Below, in pieces: positions 20,869 through 33,311 of a stretch of DNA of 64,000 bases (the first letter of the stretch is position 1; each line of letters opens with the position of its first letter). A program made the translations under genes and the position numbers. The DNA is from Thermothelomyces thermophilus ATCC 42464 (Eukaryota > Ascomycota > Sordariomycetes > Sordariales > Chaetomiaceae): positions 9,796,001-9,860,000 of the forward strand of contig NC_016472.1 in NCBI RefSeq assembly GCF_000226095.1. The letters are read 5' to 3'. A model generated the notes under the pieces. It searched no databases, had not been told where the DNA came from, and was given only the letters and a program-made list of their open reading frames with translations.

Positions 20869-23800
20869 TAGATAGTAGAGCAGAGATAAACCTGATTTCG
20901 CCGACACTTGTAAATTAGCTACGGATACCCTAGAGAATAAAGTAGAAGTATAGTATAATCAAAGGGCTATTTCCGATATAATAGGTATATAGGGAGACCG
21001 AACCGATTAACATTACTATAGTAGGGAAGACTATAGTAGTTGTATTTAGTATTATAGATATAGGTAACGACAAAGATATAATATTAGGGTTACTATAGTA
21101 TGAAGACTACGACCTGGACATTAGCTAGAAGAATAGTAGCTACCTATAACCCTAAATAGAGTTATATTTGACTAGTAAGATAGGGAGCGTACAAGGATCA
21201 TGAGCAGACGATGCTTAAGGAAAGGCATATCCTATAGATCTACTATAAGAGACAGATAGTGGTAGGCAGACTACTACAAACTCTAGAAGAGGTAGTATAA
21301 CGACATCAATATTACGACAGGAGGAACGAGCTAAACCGCCGATAGCTATTCTCTCTGTTAACGAATACGGAGCACTGTAATTAGAGTAGTAGGTTAAGAC
21401 AGGAGAAATCGCTAGTATCGCTATAGATAGAACCAAGTTCGTATACTATTAGAAAACCGAGAGACGAGATAGGACTAGGGAAGTACCAAAGGAATACAAA
21501 GGACACCTAGCATTCGAACCGAAACATCTGGAAGGACTACTAGAATACGGCCTATAGGATTACGAGATTAAGCTTAAGGAAGGAGTATGACTGAAGTTCT
21601 TTAAGATTTACTATACGAGCTAGATATAGAACGAAGAACTTAAGCGATATTTGGAGGAGAACCTTTGAAGAGGATATATCTACCTGTCGATATCGCTAAC
21701 AGGCTACCTAATCCTATTTGTACCTAAGAAAGATAGAAAGCTATAGTTATATATTGACTATTAGTAACTTAACGAATAGACTATGAAAAACCGATACCTG
21801 TTACTGCTAATCTTATAGCTCTGAGATTAGTTAGTAGGAGCCTAATATTTTACGTATCTTGACTTACTATTAGCCTATAACTATATATAGATCAAAGAAG
21901 GTAACAAGTGGAAAACGGCCTTTAGGACACCCTATAGCCACTATAAGTACCTTATCATGCCATTTAGACTTATAAACGTGTTAGTAACGTTCTAAGCCCT
22001 AATTGATCAAGCTATCCGACCCTTTCTTAACAAATTTGTAGTATATTATCTTAACAATATACTTATCTTCTTTAAGATAATAGACGAACACCGGAAGCAT
22101 ATAAAAGTAGTGCTAGACGCGCTATACGTGTACAAGCTATTAGTTAACAAGGAAAAGAGCAAATTCTATATTAGGAAAACGGTGTTTCTAGGATACGAGA
22201 TATCTCTAGGACAAATCCAGATAGAACCTTTAAAGGTTAAAGCCATTAAGAATTGGCCCTAACCGACGTTAGTTATAGAAGTATAAAGTTTTATCGGATT
22301 TACAAACTTTTACCAGATGTTTATTAGGAACTTTAGAGCGATCGTACGACCTTTGTACGAACTTACTAAGAAGAATGCTAAATTCTAATAGGAAGAATAA
22401 CATAAGTAAGTATTTACGTAGATTCGTGACGCCATTACCGAAGATCTAGTATTAGTACTACTAGACCCTAAGAAGCCATTCGAGGTGGAAACAGACGCTT
22501 TAGACTATACTATCGGAGGATAATTAGGATAACGAGACAAACAAGGAAAGCTATATCCTGTAGCCTTCTTTTTAAAGAAGCTCGATAGACTACGTCTTAA
22601 TTATCCGATCTATAACAAGGAACTACTTACGATTGTTAAAGCTTTTAAGGAATAGCAACTATACCTTAGTAGTACGATTGAACCGGTATAAGTATATATA
22701 GATTACAAGAACCTACGATACTTTACAACGACAAAGGAACTTAACGGACGACAAATACAATAGGTAGAATTCCTTACGGAATTTAACTTTGAGATCTGCT
22801 ATAAGAAGGGCAAAGAGAACGTATAAGCAGATATCTTAAGTCGACGAACGAATCATATAGAAGGACAAACGGAAACAACACTACCGTTGTTCAAGGAACA
22901 AACAGACGGAACGCTATATTACGAAACGTAGATACCCGTAGAAGATAATCTATTCGACTCGTTCCTAGAATGCTATATAATCTTTCGAGAAGAAAGGATT
23001 AACGAGGCATAGTATTAAGCAGCACCTAGACTAGTAGTACCTAACGGAGTGGAAGAAAAAGATAGGAAACTCTAGTACTAAGGCAAAGCATATATCTACG
23101 ACAAAGATTAATAGCTACGGATGATTCGAGAACTCTACGAGTCGAAACTCGGAGGATATAAAGGAGTTACGAAAACTATCGCACAAGTCAAGAAATACTA
23201 TAACTTTCTACAGTTAACGGCACAAGTTAAGGAAGTCGTATAGAACTGCGACATCTGTAATCGAAGCAAAACGGCACGATACAAGCTGTATAGGCTACTT
23301 TAACCACTGCTAATAGCTGACAAACTATAGAGCTTAGTTATAATAGACTTTATTACAAAGCTACTAGAATCTAAAGATATAGCTATAGGAGTAACCTATG
23401 ATAGTATTCTTACTATAGTAGATTACCTAACCAAATGGGTATATTTCTTTCCCTATAAGGAGTCCTAGACAGTAGAATAGTTAGTAGATGTGATCTATCG
23501 GCAAGTTACATTAGTATATGCTTGGCCGCAAGAATAGATCACCGATAGAGACACGAAGTTCGCGTCGAAGTTCTAATAAGCGTTAATATAACGATTAGGC
23601 GTTAATAGCAAGCTATTAACGGCATATTACCTACAGACTAACGGACAAACGGAGCAACTAAACCAAGTTATTAAACAGTACCTCCGCTCTTACGTCAACT
23701 ACTAGCAAAACGACTAGGTTATACTATTGCTAATAGTATAACTCGCTTATAATATAACACTAATAGAAACGACCAAAGTTATACCGTTCTTCGTGAACTA

Positions 23801-24404
23801 CGGATATAAAGCAGACCTTAGGCAAGGACTAGAGGTCATAATGCCAAGAGCAGCAGTTAAAGCAGAACAGATATATATACTATATAAGAAGCTTAAAAAG
23901 GAACTCGAGTTTGTCAAGACTAGAATGAAGAATTACTATAACAAACATAGGCTCGAGGGACCTTGCCTAGAAAGGGGAGATAAAGTCTACCTAATCGTAC
24001 GAAACTTATAAACTAAACGACCAAATACAAAGTTAGACTTTAAGAAGGTCGGACCCTTCGTTATTAAAGAACGAATTTCGACATCTAACTACCGACTATC
24101 GTTACCGTCATCTATACGACTATAGACAGATGTTTTTCATATTTTACTTCTCGAACTAGTACCAAAGAATGCCAAGGTTGCTACGTATATCGAAGCAGAG
24201 GACGAAGAGGAAGAATAGGACGTCGAAGAAATTCTAGATTTATATATTATTAATAGGGAACTATAATACCTAGTCAAATAGCTTAATTTCGGACTAGAAG
24301 ATAACTTATAGGAACCCGTTAAGAATTTAAACTGCCCTAAGAAACTAGAATAGTTCTATCGGCAGAACCCGGATCGGCCAAAGGCAAATCTAGGACAGAA
24401 TTAA
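20856..24404 (+). pseudogene. R3 pol: protease, reverse transcriptase, RNase H, integrase, chromodomain
   Basis: 1182 codons in one frame, -1 to gag. Protease: LVDSRAEINLIS (20862 on; DSG changed to DSR). Reverse transcriptase: YIDYQQLNEQT near 21755, YFTYLDLLLAYNYIQI, and YYLNN near 22040 where the catalytic YLDD has lost both Asp by G-to-A. RNase H: EVETDALDYTIGG near 22485 and IYNKELL. Integrase: zinc module near 23125-23275 (CDICNRSK; the two His now read Tyr), catalytic core with IDFITKL, ITDRDTKF and NGQTEQLNQ (the last from DGQTE). Then GPY/F-like KKVGPFVI, and a chromodomain at about 24210-24390 (DVEEILD, INRELQYLVK, NLNCPKKLEQF). The TAA at 24402 reads CAA in R1, so the true end may be further on. 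Confidence 0.9.
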
Positions 24405-24920
24405 AAATAGCGCCCTAGTTAATAACGTCGACGCTACCGTTAAGCTATATAATGGCCCCCGATTCCTGCTATTCTACTGCCTCTAATTCGTCTAGATTCG
24501 ACAAACCCTATATAACTATATCTGCCCCCTTCTCTACTAGGAACTCTCGTTGTTCACAGACTTAAGTTAGACAGGCTAACGCCTTAGAAGCTTTACATTA
24601 ATATTCTTATAATAAGGCTTCGGCCTCTTTCTCTTTAGCCTTCAAACGACGTTGCTCGCGTATGATACGATCTACTGCGTTACAATTAGAGATGTGCTCT
24701 CGTAAGGAAATAGGAACTTATAAGAAGAAACTGGAACGCTAGAACCATTGTAAGCACGACCCTAACGTACGCAAGCCTCGTAGCGACGAGATTTTTTAAT
24801 CATCTTATATACTCGGTTATACTCTGTATAATAAGAATATACTATCACTACGAACCTGTAATTGGAAATAAACTAAGCTAAACGCTTATAACGAATAGAT
24901 GCTAGGGATCTATATATGTT
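24319..24920 (-). pseudogene. R3 accessory antisense ORF (aORF, type B1)
   Basis: On the minus strand, convergent with pol and overlapping its chromodomain end (aORF stop at 24319-24321). The cysteine cluster is recognisable (YSYYTEYNRVYKM, then RRYEACVR.GRAYNGSSVP; several Cys now Tyr). A coiled coil follows in another frame (IIREQRRLKAKEKEAEALL, CEQREFLVEKGADIV, LSNLDELEAVE). The frame change between the two parts suggests an intron or an indel near 24680-24730. The start codon is not certain. Confidence 0.65.
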
Positions 24921-25058
24921 AGATGGTATAACTGACAATATAAAGGGCAATAAGAGGCTAAGGAGAAAAATACATACAAGGAATGTAAGGGATGTTAGCG
25001 CTATTTGAGACGGCCTAAAGAGGGCTTTTAGGTCGAAAGCCTTGGAGAGAGGGTATCG

Positions 25059-25477
25059 TGTCATGGAAATATATATGTAGATGCTGCCTAAGCCACTAGC
25101 ACGAATGGGCTAATCAAGTCGAAGGAACGAAAGGACTAATTATAGCATAGGAAGCATAGTGATCACTACGCTCACTAGTGATTAGGGTGATTACTACCAT
25201 ACGATCACTTACGATTACCGTGATTAGGAATAATCACTAGGATTATATATACATGTAGATAGTCACTTGTTATAGTGGACTCTAGGAGTTTACTAGTGGT
25301 AACAATTATAATTACAGTACTTATACTAAGCATTGCTAATTACTGTGAGAGACAACTCTAAGTGTTGTTATAAACCCTTTGGCTTTACCGAATCCCTTAG
25401 ACGACCTGCCTACTTGTCCCGCTTTACCTACCTCTGTCTAGACCCTTTTAGAAGAAGTCTGAGTTAGGTTCGTTATA
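25059..25477 (+). repeat. R3 3' LTR (type B1)
   Basis: 419 bp, TGTCATGGAAAT...GTTCGTTATA, directly followed by the GTTAG duplication and resumed R2 gag. Confidence 0.92.
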
Positions 25478-25482
25478 GTTAG

Positions 25483-27655
25483 TACTAACCTCTTTGGTTG
25501 TTTGGCTAATAGCGGCTTTATCGATTATACTTATTTCTGTAAGCTATTAAGTGCTTATGGCTTCCTACTATTAGGTCTGTTCTACTTTCCGTTGTATATA
25601 CTATAGCTTTATCTAAAGCTCCCGAATTCGCAATTTCTTTTCGTCCGTGTGATAGAGGCAATCGTTGCTCTAGCACGAGTCCTATATGTCTCGTCTAGTT
25701 CCGTAGTACCTTGGCCAGGCTTGTCTTAGAACTATTGTAATGCCTTCTAGATCGCAGGCTTTGATCTTCTAGAGCAATTCGGCCGCTCTGTTTCCTATAT
25801 TATAGACCTACTCTATAGGGTATAAGCTTCTATCCTTATTCCCTTATTAGGTTAGCTAGTGATTATTTTCGAATTTGTCGCGGAAGTGGTATCGGCATTT
25901 ATATGCCATATACTAGAACTAGGGCATTTGTGTATATGCCTTGTGTCGAGAGTATAGTTACGTAGCATTACCTAGGAGGTATTAGAATTCTTTCCTAAAT
26001 CCTTCCTATTGTACGTAGACCGTAGATACTCTAGTGCTAATATAGGAGTATTTTTTCTAGTAGCTTTCTTATATACGTTCGTCTTTTCTATGGTTCGTGC
26101 GTATAAACTAGTATTCTAGATTCTATACGTTATTACTAAGTTACTAGCCGTTAAGATACTTAATATAGCTATTAGGCCTATTATATACTATAGGCTATTC
26201 TCCTTTAATAGTTTCTATAATACGTCGGAGTTCCTTTATTTCGTCCCTCATTTTATCGCTCTAGTAGGCAAGTCAAATTAAGCGTCTATCCTATTTGTAT
26301 AGTTCTATATTAAGTTAGAAAACTTCATTATAGTATTATTCGATTCGTTCCTAGAGGAATAGAACATTAGGTCTAGGTCTTTTAATTCCTTAGGTATCGG
26401 TTATCTACGATCTATCCTACCTCTATATAATTATAAAACCCCACTACCTTAAGGCTAGGAGAATCGAAATTAGTAGTACATACTCCCCTACTATATCCTA
26501 TTCGGCAAGACCTGTCTCTAGGTCCACAATGACTAGTTCGAAGTATAGTGCTTGTTTGTCTTCACCGTTGCCGTCATGTCCGAGACTGTCCGTGTCACTA
26601 TCCTTGTCTTTATAGCTTGTAGCCGCTACTTTAATAATGTCTTTAATAGTTTCGTCGATAGCTATAATTTCCTTTTTAGGGACTAGTTTTTATTCTTTCT
26701 TTAGGCTTCGATATTCTTGCTTATAGTGCCCTTTCTTTCTGTAGTTATAGTAAGTAGCATTAAACTTGTCTTTAGTCATCTTCTTCTATTCCTACTTCTA
26801 TGCTACGTCTATATCTATAGCTCTAGGGTGTATCCTATACAAGGTACTAATGTATACTCGCTTTTTCTTATCATTAGCCTTAACTATAGTTCCATTCATT
26901 CGACCTCGTTTCTACTACTCTTATATATAAAGTCGATTATTAATTCTAATAGCCTATATAATATATTTATCTAGGGTCTTAGGCTAATCGTACTTATATA
27001 GCTTGTCTTTAACCTTTTTCTTTAAGCTATTATAAAATAATTACATTAATGCCTTGTCGTTAAGCTAAGACTTAAGCATGTCCTATTTAAACTATATAGT
27101 ATAGGAGGCTGCCGACTTAGTCTATTAGAGATTAGCAAGTCTTTCTTACGTATAAATCTTCTCGTCTTTATCGCTAAAAACCTTCCGAAGCTCTTCTTCG
27201 AAACGGTCGTAAGATCGGAAGACTGCCTATATAAACGCGTCTCGGTCGTCTTCGTCTTCCTTAATGAGATAGTCATTCTACGTAGGCTCGAACTATCTAA
27301 GTACCTTACCCTCTAATCTTATAGCTATATAAAGAACTTTAGCTTCATTATCTAGAAACTTATCATTATTAAGCTAGAAGTAGGATCGGAGGTTTGTCAA
27401 GAATTCTATAAGATCCTCCTTAGTTCCTCTATATTTGCTAGGTAGTTCGATCTTGATATACTTCGCTTTGGCGCCCTCGAGTGCCTCGATTTTAGCATAA
27501 GCCTCGTTAACTAACTTCTACAAGTACTTTTCGCGGTTCTCGAGTTCCTTGATTCGGGCTTAAGTAGCCTTATCTCTCTAGTCTAACTCCTAGATCTGCT
27601 ACTAGAGTTAACCAAGCTAAGCAAGCAGCTATTTGGCTGTAACGTTAGTAGCTAT
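25483..27655 (-). pseudogene. R2 gag, 5' part
   Basis: Runs from the start codon (ATA for ATG, complement of 27653-27655) to codon about 725, where R3 is inserted inside the C-terminal extension. It contains the capsid-like block and the knuckle region (near 26740). Confidence 0.84.
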
Positions 27656-27721
27656 ATCGATATCGAGGTCAAAGTTACCTCCATTCTGAACTATAATAGA
27701 ACAAAGGGAGTAGTAATAACG

Positions 27722-28168
27722 TGTGACGAACCTAACTTAGACTTCTTCTAAAAGGGTTTAGATAAAGGTAGATTAAGCGGGATAAGTAAGCAGGTCGTCT
27801 AAGGGATTTGGTAAAGCTAAAGGGTTTATAACAACACTTAGAGTTATCTCTTATAGTAATTAGCAATGCTTGGTATAAGTACTGTGATTGTGATTATTAC
27901 CACTGGTAAACTCTTAGAGTCTACCTAACGAGTGACTAGCTAGCTATATATATATAATTATCTGTCCCTCTTTAATAGTTATCACTAGTACTATTTCTCC
28001 TTTTACTCCGTGATTCTGCGTTGTTAACGGTGATATGTTATTATCACTAGTAAAGACCTTAGTCTTGGTGGTGATAATCTTCTAATTGGTCTGTCAAGTG
28101 ATTGGCTGTCGGAATGTCCCGTGTCCTAGCTATAGCCTGCCAGGCCGTCTATATGCTTATCCGTGACA
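27722..28168 (-). repeat. R2 5' LTR (type A, right copy)
   Basis: 447 bp, TGTGACGAACC...ATCCGTGACA on the plus strand, followed by the GACAG duplication. Its distinctive half (TCTTGGTGGTGATAATC) matches only the left R2 LTR. Confidence 0.9.
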
Positions 28169-30415
28169 GACAGACAGTAGTAGATAGACTATTACAGACT
28201 CTAGAAGAGGCAGTATAACGACATTAATATCGCGATAGGAGGAATAAGCTAAACCGCTAATAGCTATTCTCTCTATTGACAAATGCGGAGCACTATAATA
28301 GGAGTAGTAGGTTAAGATAAGAGAAATCGCTAGTATCGCTATAGACGGAACCAAGTTTGTATACTATTAGAAAACCGAGAGATAAGACAAGACTAAGGGA
28401 GTACCGAAAGAATATAAAGGATACCTAGCATTTGAACCAAAGTATCTAGAAGGACTACTAGAATATAGCTTATAGGATTATAAGATTAAGCTTAAGGAAG
28501 GAGTATAACTAAAGTTCTTTAAGATTTATTATATAAGCTAGACTTAGAATAAAGAACTTAAGTAATATCTAGAGGAGAACCTTCGAAGAGAATATATCTG
28601 CCTGTCGATATCGCTAGTAGGCTACCTAATCCTATTTATGCCTAAGAAAGACGGAAAGCTATAGTTATATATTAACTATTAGTAACTTAACAAATAGACC
28701 GTGAAAAACCGATACCTATTACTACTAATCTTATGGCTCCGAGATTAGTTAGTAGGAGCCTAATATTTTATATATCTTGACTTACCATCGGCCTATAACT
28801 ATATACAGATCAAAGAAGGCGACGAGTAGAAAACGGCCTTTAGGATACCCTATAGCTACTATAAGTACCTTGTCATGCTATTTAGACTTACGAACGCGCT
28901 AGTAACGTTCTAAGCCCTAATTAATCAAGTAATCCGACCCTTTCTTGACAAATTTATAGTATATTATCTCGACGATATACTTATCTTCTCTAAGACGATA
29001 GATAAATACCGGAAGTATATAAAAGTAGTACTAGACGCGTTATATATATATAAACTATTAGTTAACAAGGAAAAAAGCGAATTCCATATTAGGAAGATAG
29101 TATTTTTAGGATATAAGATATCCCTAGGACAAATCTAGATAGAACCTTTAAAGGTTAAAGCTATTAAGAATTAGCTATGACCGACGTTAGTTATGGAAGT
29201 ACAAAGCTTTATTAGATTTATAAACTTCTACCAGATGTTTATTAGGAACTTTAGGGCAATCGTATAACCTTTATACAAACTTACTAGGAAGAATGCTAAA
29301 TTCTAATAGAAAGAATAGTATAAGCATTTATGTAGATCCGTAACGCCATTACTAAAGATCTAGTACTAGTACTGCCAGATCCTAAGAAGCCATTTAAGGT
29401 AGAAACGGACGCTTTAGACTATGCCATTGGAGGATAATTAGGATAACGAGACAGACAAGGAAAGCTATATCCTATAGCCTTCTTTTTAAGGAAGCTTGAT
29501 AGACTATATCTTAATTATTTAATCTATAACAAGGAACTACTTGCGATTATTAAAGCTTTTAAGGAATAGCGACTATACCTTAGTAGCACGATTAAACCAG
29601 TACAAGTATATATAGATCATAAGAACTTACAATACTTCATAACAATAAAGGAGCTTAACAGACGACAAATACGATAGGCAGAATTCCTCGCAGAATTTAA
29701 CTTCGAGATCTGCTACAAGAAGGGCAAAGAGAACATACAAGCGGATATCTTAAGCCGACAAACAGATCATATAGAAGGACGAACAGAAATAACACTACCG
29801 TTATTCAAGGAATAGATAGATAGAACGCTATATCACGAAACGTGGATACCTATAGAAGATAATCTACTTAACTCGTTCCTAGAGTATTATGTAATCTTTT
29901 AGGAAGAAAGGATCAATAAGGTATAATATTAAGTAGCACCTAGACTACTAGTACTTAACGGAGTAGAAGAAAGAGATAGAAAACTCTAGTACCGAGGCAA
30001 AGTATATATCTACGATAGGGATCAATAGCTACGAATAATTCGAGAACTCTACAAGTCGAGACTCGGAGGATATAAAGGAGTTACAAAGACTATCGTACAA
30101 GTTAGGAAACACTATAACTTTCTATAGTTAATAGTACGAGTTAAGGAAGTCGTATAGAACTACGACATCTACAACCGAAGCAAAACGGCACGATACAAGC
30201 TATATAGGCTACTTTAGCCACTGCTAATAGCTGACAAACTATAGAGTTTGGTTACGATAGACTTTATTACGAAGCTGCCAAAATCTAAGGACATAGCTAC
30301 AAGAGTAACCTATGACAATATTCTTACTATAATAGATTACCTAATTAAGTAAGTATACTTCTTTCCCTATAAGGAGTCCTAGATAGCGAAATAGTTAGTA
30401 AACATAATCTATTAG
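28169..30415 (+). pseudogene. R1 pol, part 2 (reverse transcriptase, RNase H, start of integrase)
   Basis: Continues from 13088. Here the catalytic motif keeps its aspartates (YYLDDILIFSK near 28967). A 4-bp deletion relative to R3 near 29320, between reverse transcriptase and RNase H, shifts the frame. Rejoined pol is 3545 bp against 3549 in R2 and R3. The segment ends inside the integrase core (codon about 880), where R4 entered. Confidence 0.85.
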
Positions 30416-30870
30416 TATAACGAACCCAACTTAGACCTCTTCTAAAAGGGTTTAGACGGAGGTAAACTAAGCAGGACAAGCGTATAGGTTGTCTAAGGGA
30501 TTCGGTAAAGCCAAAGGGTTTATAATAATACTAGAGTTGTCTTTCACAGTAGTTAGCGATGCTTATTATAAGTACTATGATTGTAGGTTACTATTACTAG
30601 TAAACTCCTAGAGTCCACTAGAACGAGTGATTATTTATATATATATATATACTTCTGTTAGTCGCTTATAGTCCCCTTCTAGCCTGCCCTAGGATTGCCT
30701 TTGGTAGCTGGCTATCCTCTGCTATCCTTCCCTTTTTGGCAATTGTTCGCCTGTAGTAGCCTACGCTCCCTAGCGATCCCGTGTCGGCCTCGCTCCGTGC
30801 CCTTCTTGATTAGTGGCTTGTTTAGTCTGCTATGCCCTACCAGGTCGTAGTATATAGTTAGCTCGTAACA
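30416..30870 (-). repeat. R4 3' LTR (type C, left copy)
   Basis: 455 bp, TATAACGAACCC...GCTCGTAACA on the plus strand. The type C half contains TTTGGTAGCTGGCTATCC and TTGGCAATTGTTCGCCTG. Confidence 0.9.
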
Positions 30871-30988
30871 CGATGCCCCCTCTTTAGGGCTTTCGACCTG
30901 AAAGCTTCTTATGACTTGTTTTAAATACTACTAATACCCCTTCTTTTCTCTATAGGTAACGTCCTTCTTTTACTAGCTTCCTTTTGTT

Positions 30989-31666
30989 ATAGCTAATTGT
31001 ATCCCTAGGAACTATCGCGATCTTAAGCGCGAACGATATACTATTACGATTAAGATTAAGTAAGAGGGTTATAAGGTTACTATACCTTATAAATATTACT
31101 AGAATATGAAGCTATGAAAGCATTATATAATAATAAAGGGTTTAAATGGGTATTAGAACTATATTTATATAGGTAAGAAGTATAGTAGCCTAAATGTTAT
31201 AGATACCTATAGGTTCTTTGTTATTTTCCTTTATAGTCCTAGGTTACTAAATATCTTAATCCTTTCGAATTTGTCAGAGTAAGAGAAGGTTTCGAAAGAG
31301 ATTATTAAGACTAAGGCGCTTCTTACTTAGATATTAAGCCGTTTAAGTCGATTACGTCGTTTATAGCAACCCCTACACGATCGTAGTACTAAAGTTTTTC
31401 GTCGTAGCATAGCTTGTCTAGAAGAGGAGGAAGAACTAGATACTCCTTTGCTAATATCGGAGACGTAGACCCTCGTAGGTCAAGCTTAGGCGTTAGGTAC
31501 TTTTGACGTGCTTGATTAGGAGTTAATTGGTTTAGATCCTAGTCTTAATTCTAGTAGGTTCCCCTCTTTTTCTATCGGGGAATAAGCTTTAGAACTAGTT
31601 CTTATAGCTAGTTAGGATTCCGCTAGTAGAACTACTCTAGTTTCTTAAGGTAACTTAGGTTCTTAA
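30989..31666 (+). pseudogene. R4 accessory antisense ORF (aORF, type C)
   Basis: 678 bp in one frame (225 codons plus stop), the same length as in R5 and R7; start codon now ATA. The basic N terminus reads RNYRDLKRERYTITIKIK, followed by a cysteine-cluster region with most Cys lost. A coiled coil follows (RLSRLRRL.QPLHDRSTKVFRRSIACLEEEEELD), then an acidic, Ser-rich tail. Confidence 0.7.
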
Positions 31667-32067
31667 CTAGTTCCTATAAGTTATCTTCTAGTCTAAAATC
31701 AAGCTATTTAACTAGGTACTATAGTTCTCCGTTAATAATATATAAATCTAGGATTTCCTTGACGTCCTATTCTTCCTCTTTATCCTCTACTTCAATATAT
31801 ATAGTAACCTTAGCGTTCTTTAGCGCTAGTTTAAGAAGTGAAATATAAAAAACGTCTGTCTATAGTTATATAGATGACGGTAATAACAGTTAGTAATTAG
31901 ATGTTAAGATTTATTCTTTAATAATAAAGGGTCTAACCTTCTTAAAATCTAGCTTCGTACTTAGTCGTTTAGTTCGCAGGTTTTATACGATTAAATAGAC
32001 TTTGTCTCCCCTCTCTAGGTAAGGTCTTTCGAGCCTATATTTGTTATAGTAATTCTTTATTCTAGTT
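31600..32067 (-). pseudogene. R4 pol, 3' part (integrase tail, chromodomain)
   Basis: Integrase tail with the GPY/F-like region and the chromodomain, separated from the rest of pol by R5. The natural end of pol in type C elements is unclear; 31600 is approximate. Confidence 0.7.
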
Positions 32068-32516
32068 TATAACAAACCCAACTCAGACTTCTTCTAAAAG
32101 GGTCCAGACAGAGGTAGGTAAAGCGGGACAAGCAGGCAGGTCGTCTAAGGGATTCGGTAAAGCCAAAGGGTTTATAATAACACTAGAGTTGTCTCTCACA
32201 GTAATCAGCAATGCTTAGTATAAGTACTGTGATTGTGATTGTTACCACTGGTGAACTCTAGAGTCTACTATAACGAGTGACTATCTACATGTATATATAC
32301 TCCTTCTGATCGCTTATGGCCTTCTTTGATCCTATCCTTAGGTCGCCTTTGGTAGCTAGCTATCCTCCGCTATCTTTCCCTTTTGGCAATTGTTCGCCTG
32401 TAGTAGCCTGCGCTCCCTGGCGATCCGTGTCAGCCTTGCTTTGTGCCCTTCTTGATTAGTGGCTTATTTAGCCCTCTGCGCCCTACCGGGTTGTGGTATA
32501 TGGTTGGCTCGTAATA
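32068..32516 (-). repeat. R5 3' LTR (type C, left copy)
   Basis: 449 bp, TATAACAAACCC...GCTCGTAATA on the plus strand. Confidence 0.9.
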
Positions 32517-32633
32517 CGATGCCCCCTCTTTAGGGCTTTCGACCTGAAAGCTTCTTATGACTTGTTTCAAATACCACTAACTCCCCCTTCTTCTTAATAG
32601 GTAATGTCCTTCTTCTACTAACTTCCTTTTGCT

Positions 32634-33311
32634 ATAGCTGATCGTATTCCTAGGAATCGTCGCGATCTCAAATATAAACGACACGCTATTACAATTAAGA
32701 TTAAGTGAGAGGGTTACAAAGTTACTATACCTTATAAGTATTGTTAGAATATAAAGCCGCGGAAGTGTTATATGATAATAGAGGGTTTAAACAAGTATTA
32801 AAATTATATTTATATAGGTAAGAAGTATAGTAGTCCAAACGTCGTAGATACCTATAGGTTCCTTGTTATTTTCCATCGTAGTCTTAGGTTGCTAACTGTC
32901 TTAGTCCTTTCGAATTTGTCGGAGCAGGAGAAGGTTTCGAAAGAGATTACTAAGACCGAGGTACTACTTGCTTAGATGCTAAGCCGTTTGAGTCGATTGT
33001 ATCGTTTATAGCAATCCCTGTATGATCGTGGTGCCGAAGTTTTTCGTCGTAGTATAGCTTGTCTAGAGGAAGAGGAAGAACTAGATATTCCTCTGCTAAT
33101 GTTAGAAATGTAGACCCTTATAGGTTAGGCTTAGGCGTTAGGTACTTTTGACGTGCTTGATTAGGAGTCGATCGGGTTGGATCCTGGTCCTAATTCTAGT
33201 AGGTTCCCTTCTTTTTCTGTTAGGGAATAGGCTTTAGAGCTAGTTCTTATAGCTAGTTAGGATTCTACTAGTAGAACTGCTCTAGCTTCTTAGGGCAATT
33301 TAGGTTCTTAA
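32634..33311 (+). pseudogene. R5 accessory antisense ORF (aORF, type C)
   Basis: 678 bp, one frame, ATG changed to ATA. It is better preserved than R4's: SNLSEQEKVSKEITKTEVLLA and RDRGAEVFRRSIACLEEEEELD-like coiled-coil blocks can be read through few stops. The first cysteine region still shows a Cys codon at KYC-type positions (TATTGTTAGAAT at about 32740). Confidence 0.72.

Larger units (their letters stand above)
17987..25477 (+). mobile_element. R3: complete Ty3/gypsy element in R2, plus orientation
   Basis: 7491 bp with two 419-bp LTRs and a GTTAG duplication (17982-17986, 25478-25482). It is the only uninterrupted plus-strand copy and therefore the easiest reference: gag 18472-20868, pol 20856-24404, aORF on the minus strand. 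A purine-rich tract (25044-25053) directly precedes the 3' LTR, as expected for a polypurine primer. It is full of RIP-type stops. Confidence 0.93.
13089..28168 (-). mobile_element. R2: Ty3/gypsy element in R1, minus orientation, carrying R3
   Basis: Both LTRs are present and the 5-bp target duplication GACAG flanks them (13084-13088 and 28169-28173). R1 sequence continues across the junction (GACAGAYAGTRGTAG as in R3). R3 occupies 17987-25477. Without R3, R2 is about 7.58 kb. Confidence 0.92.

Noticed and set aside
30416-32516. Two type C LTRs only 1.2 kb apart, first read as a short LTR-flanked (TRIM-like) element at 30416-32516
   Set aside because: The left one belongs to R4 and the second to R5. 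The TAGTT duplication pairs 32067 with 39674, and the DNA between is R4 aORF and pol.
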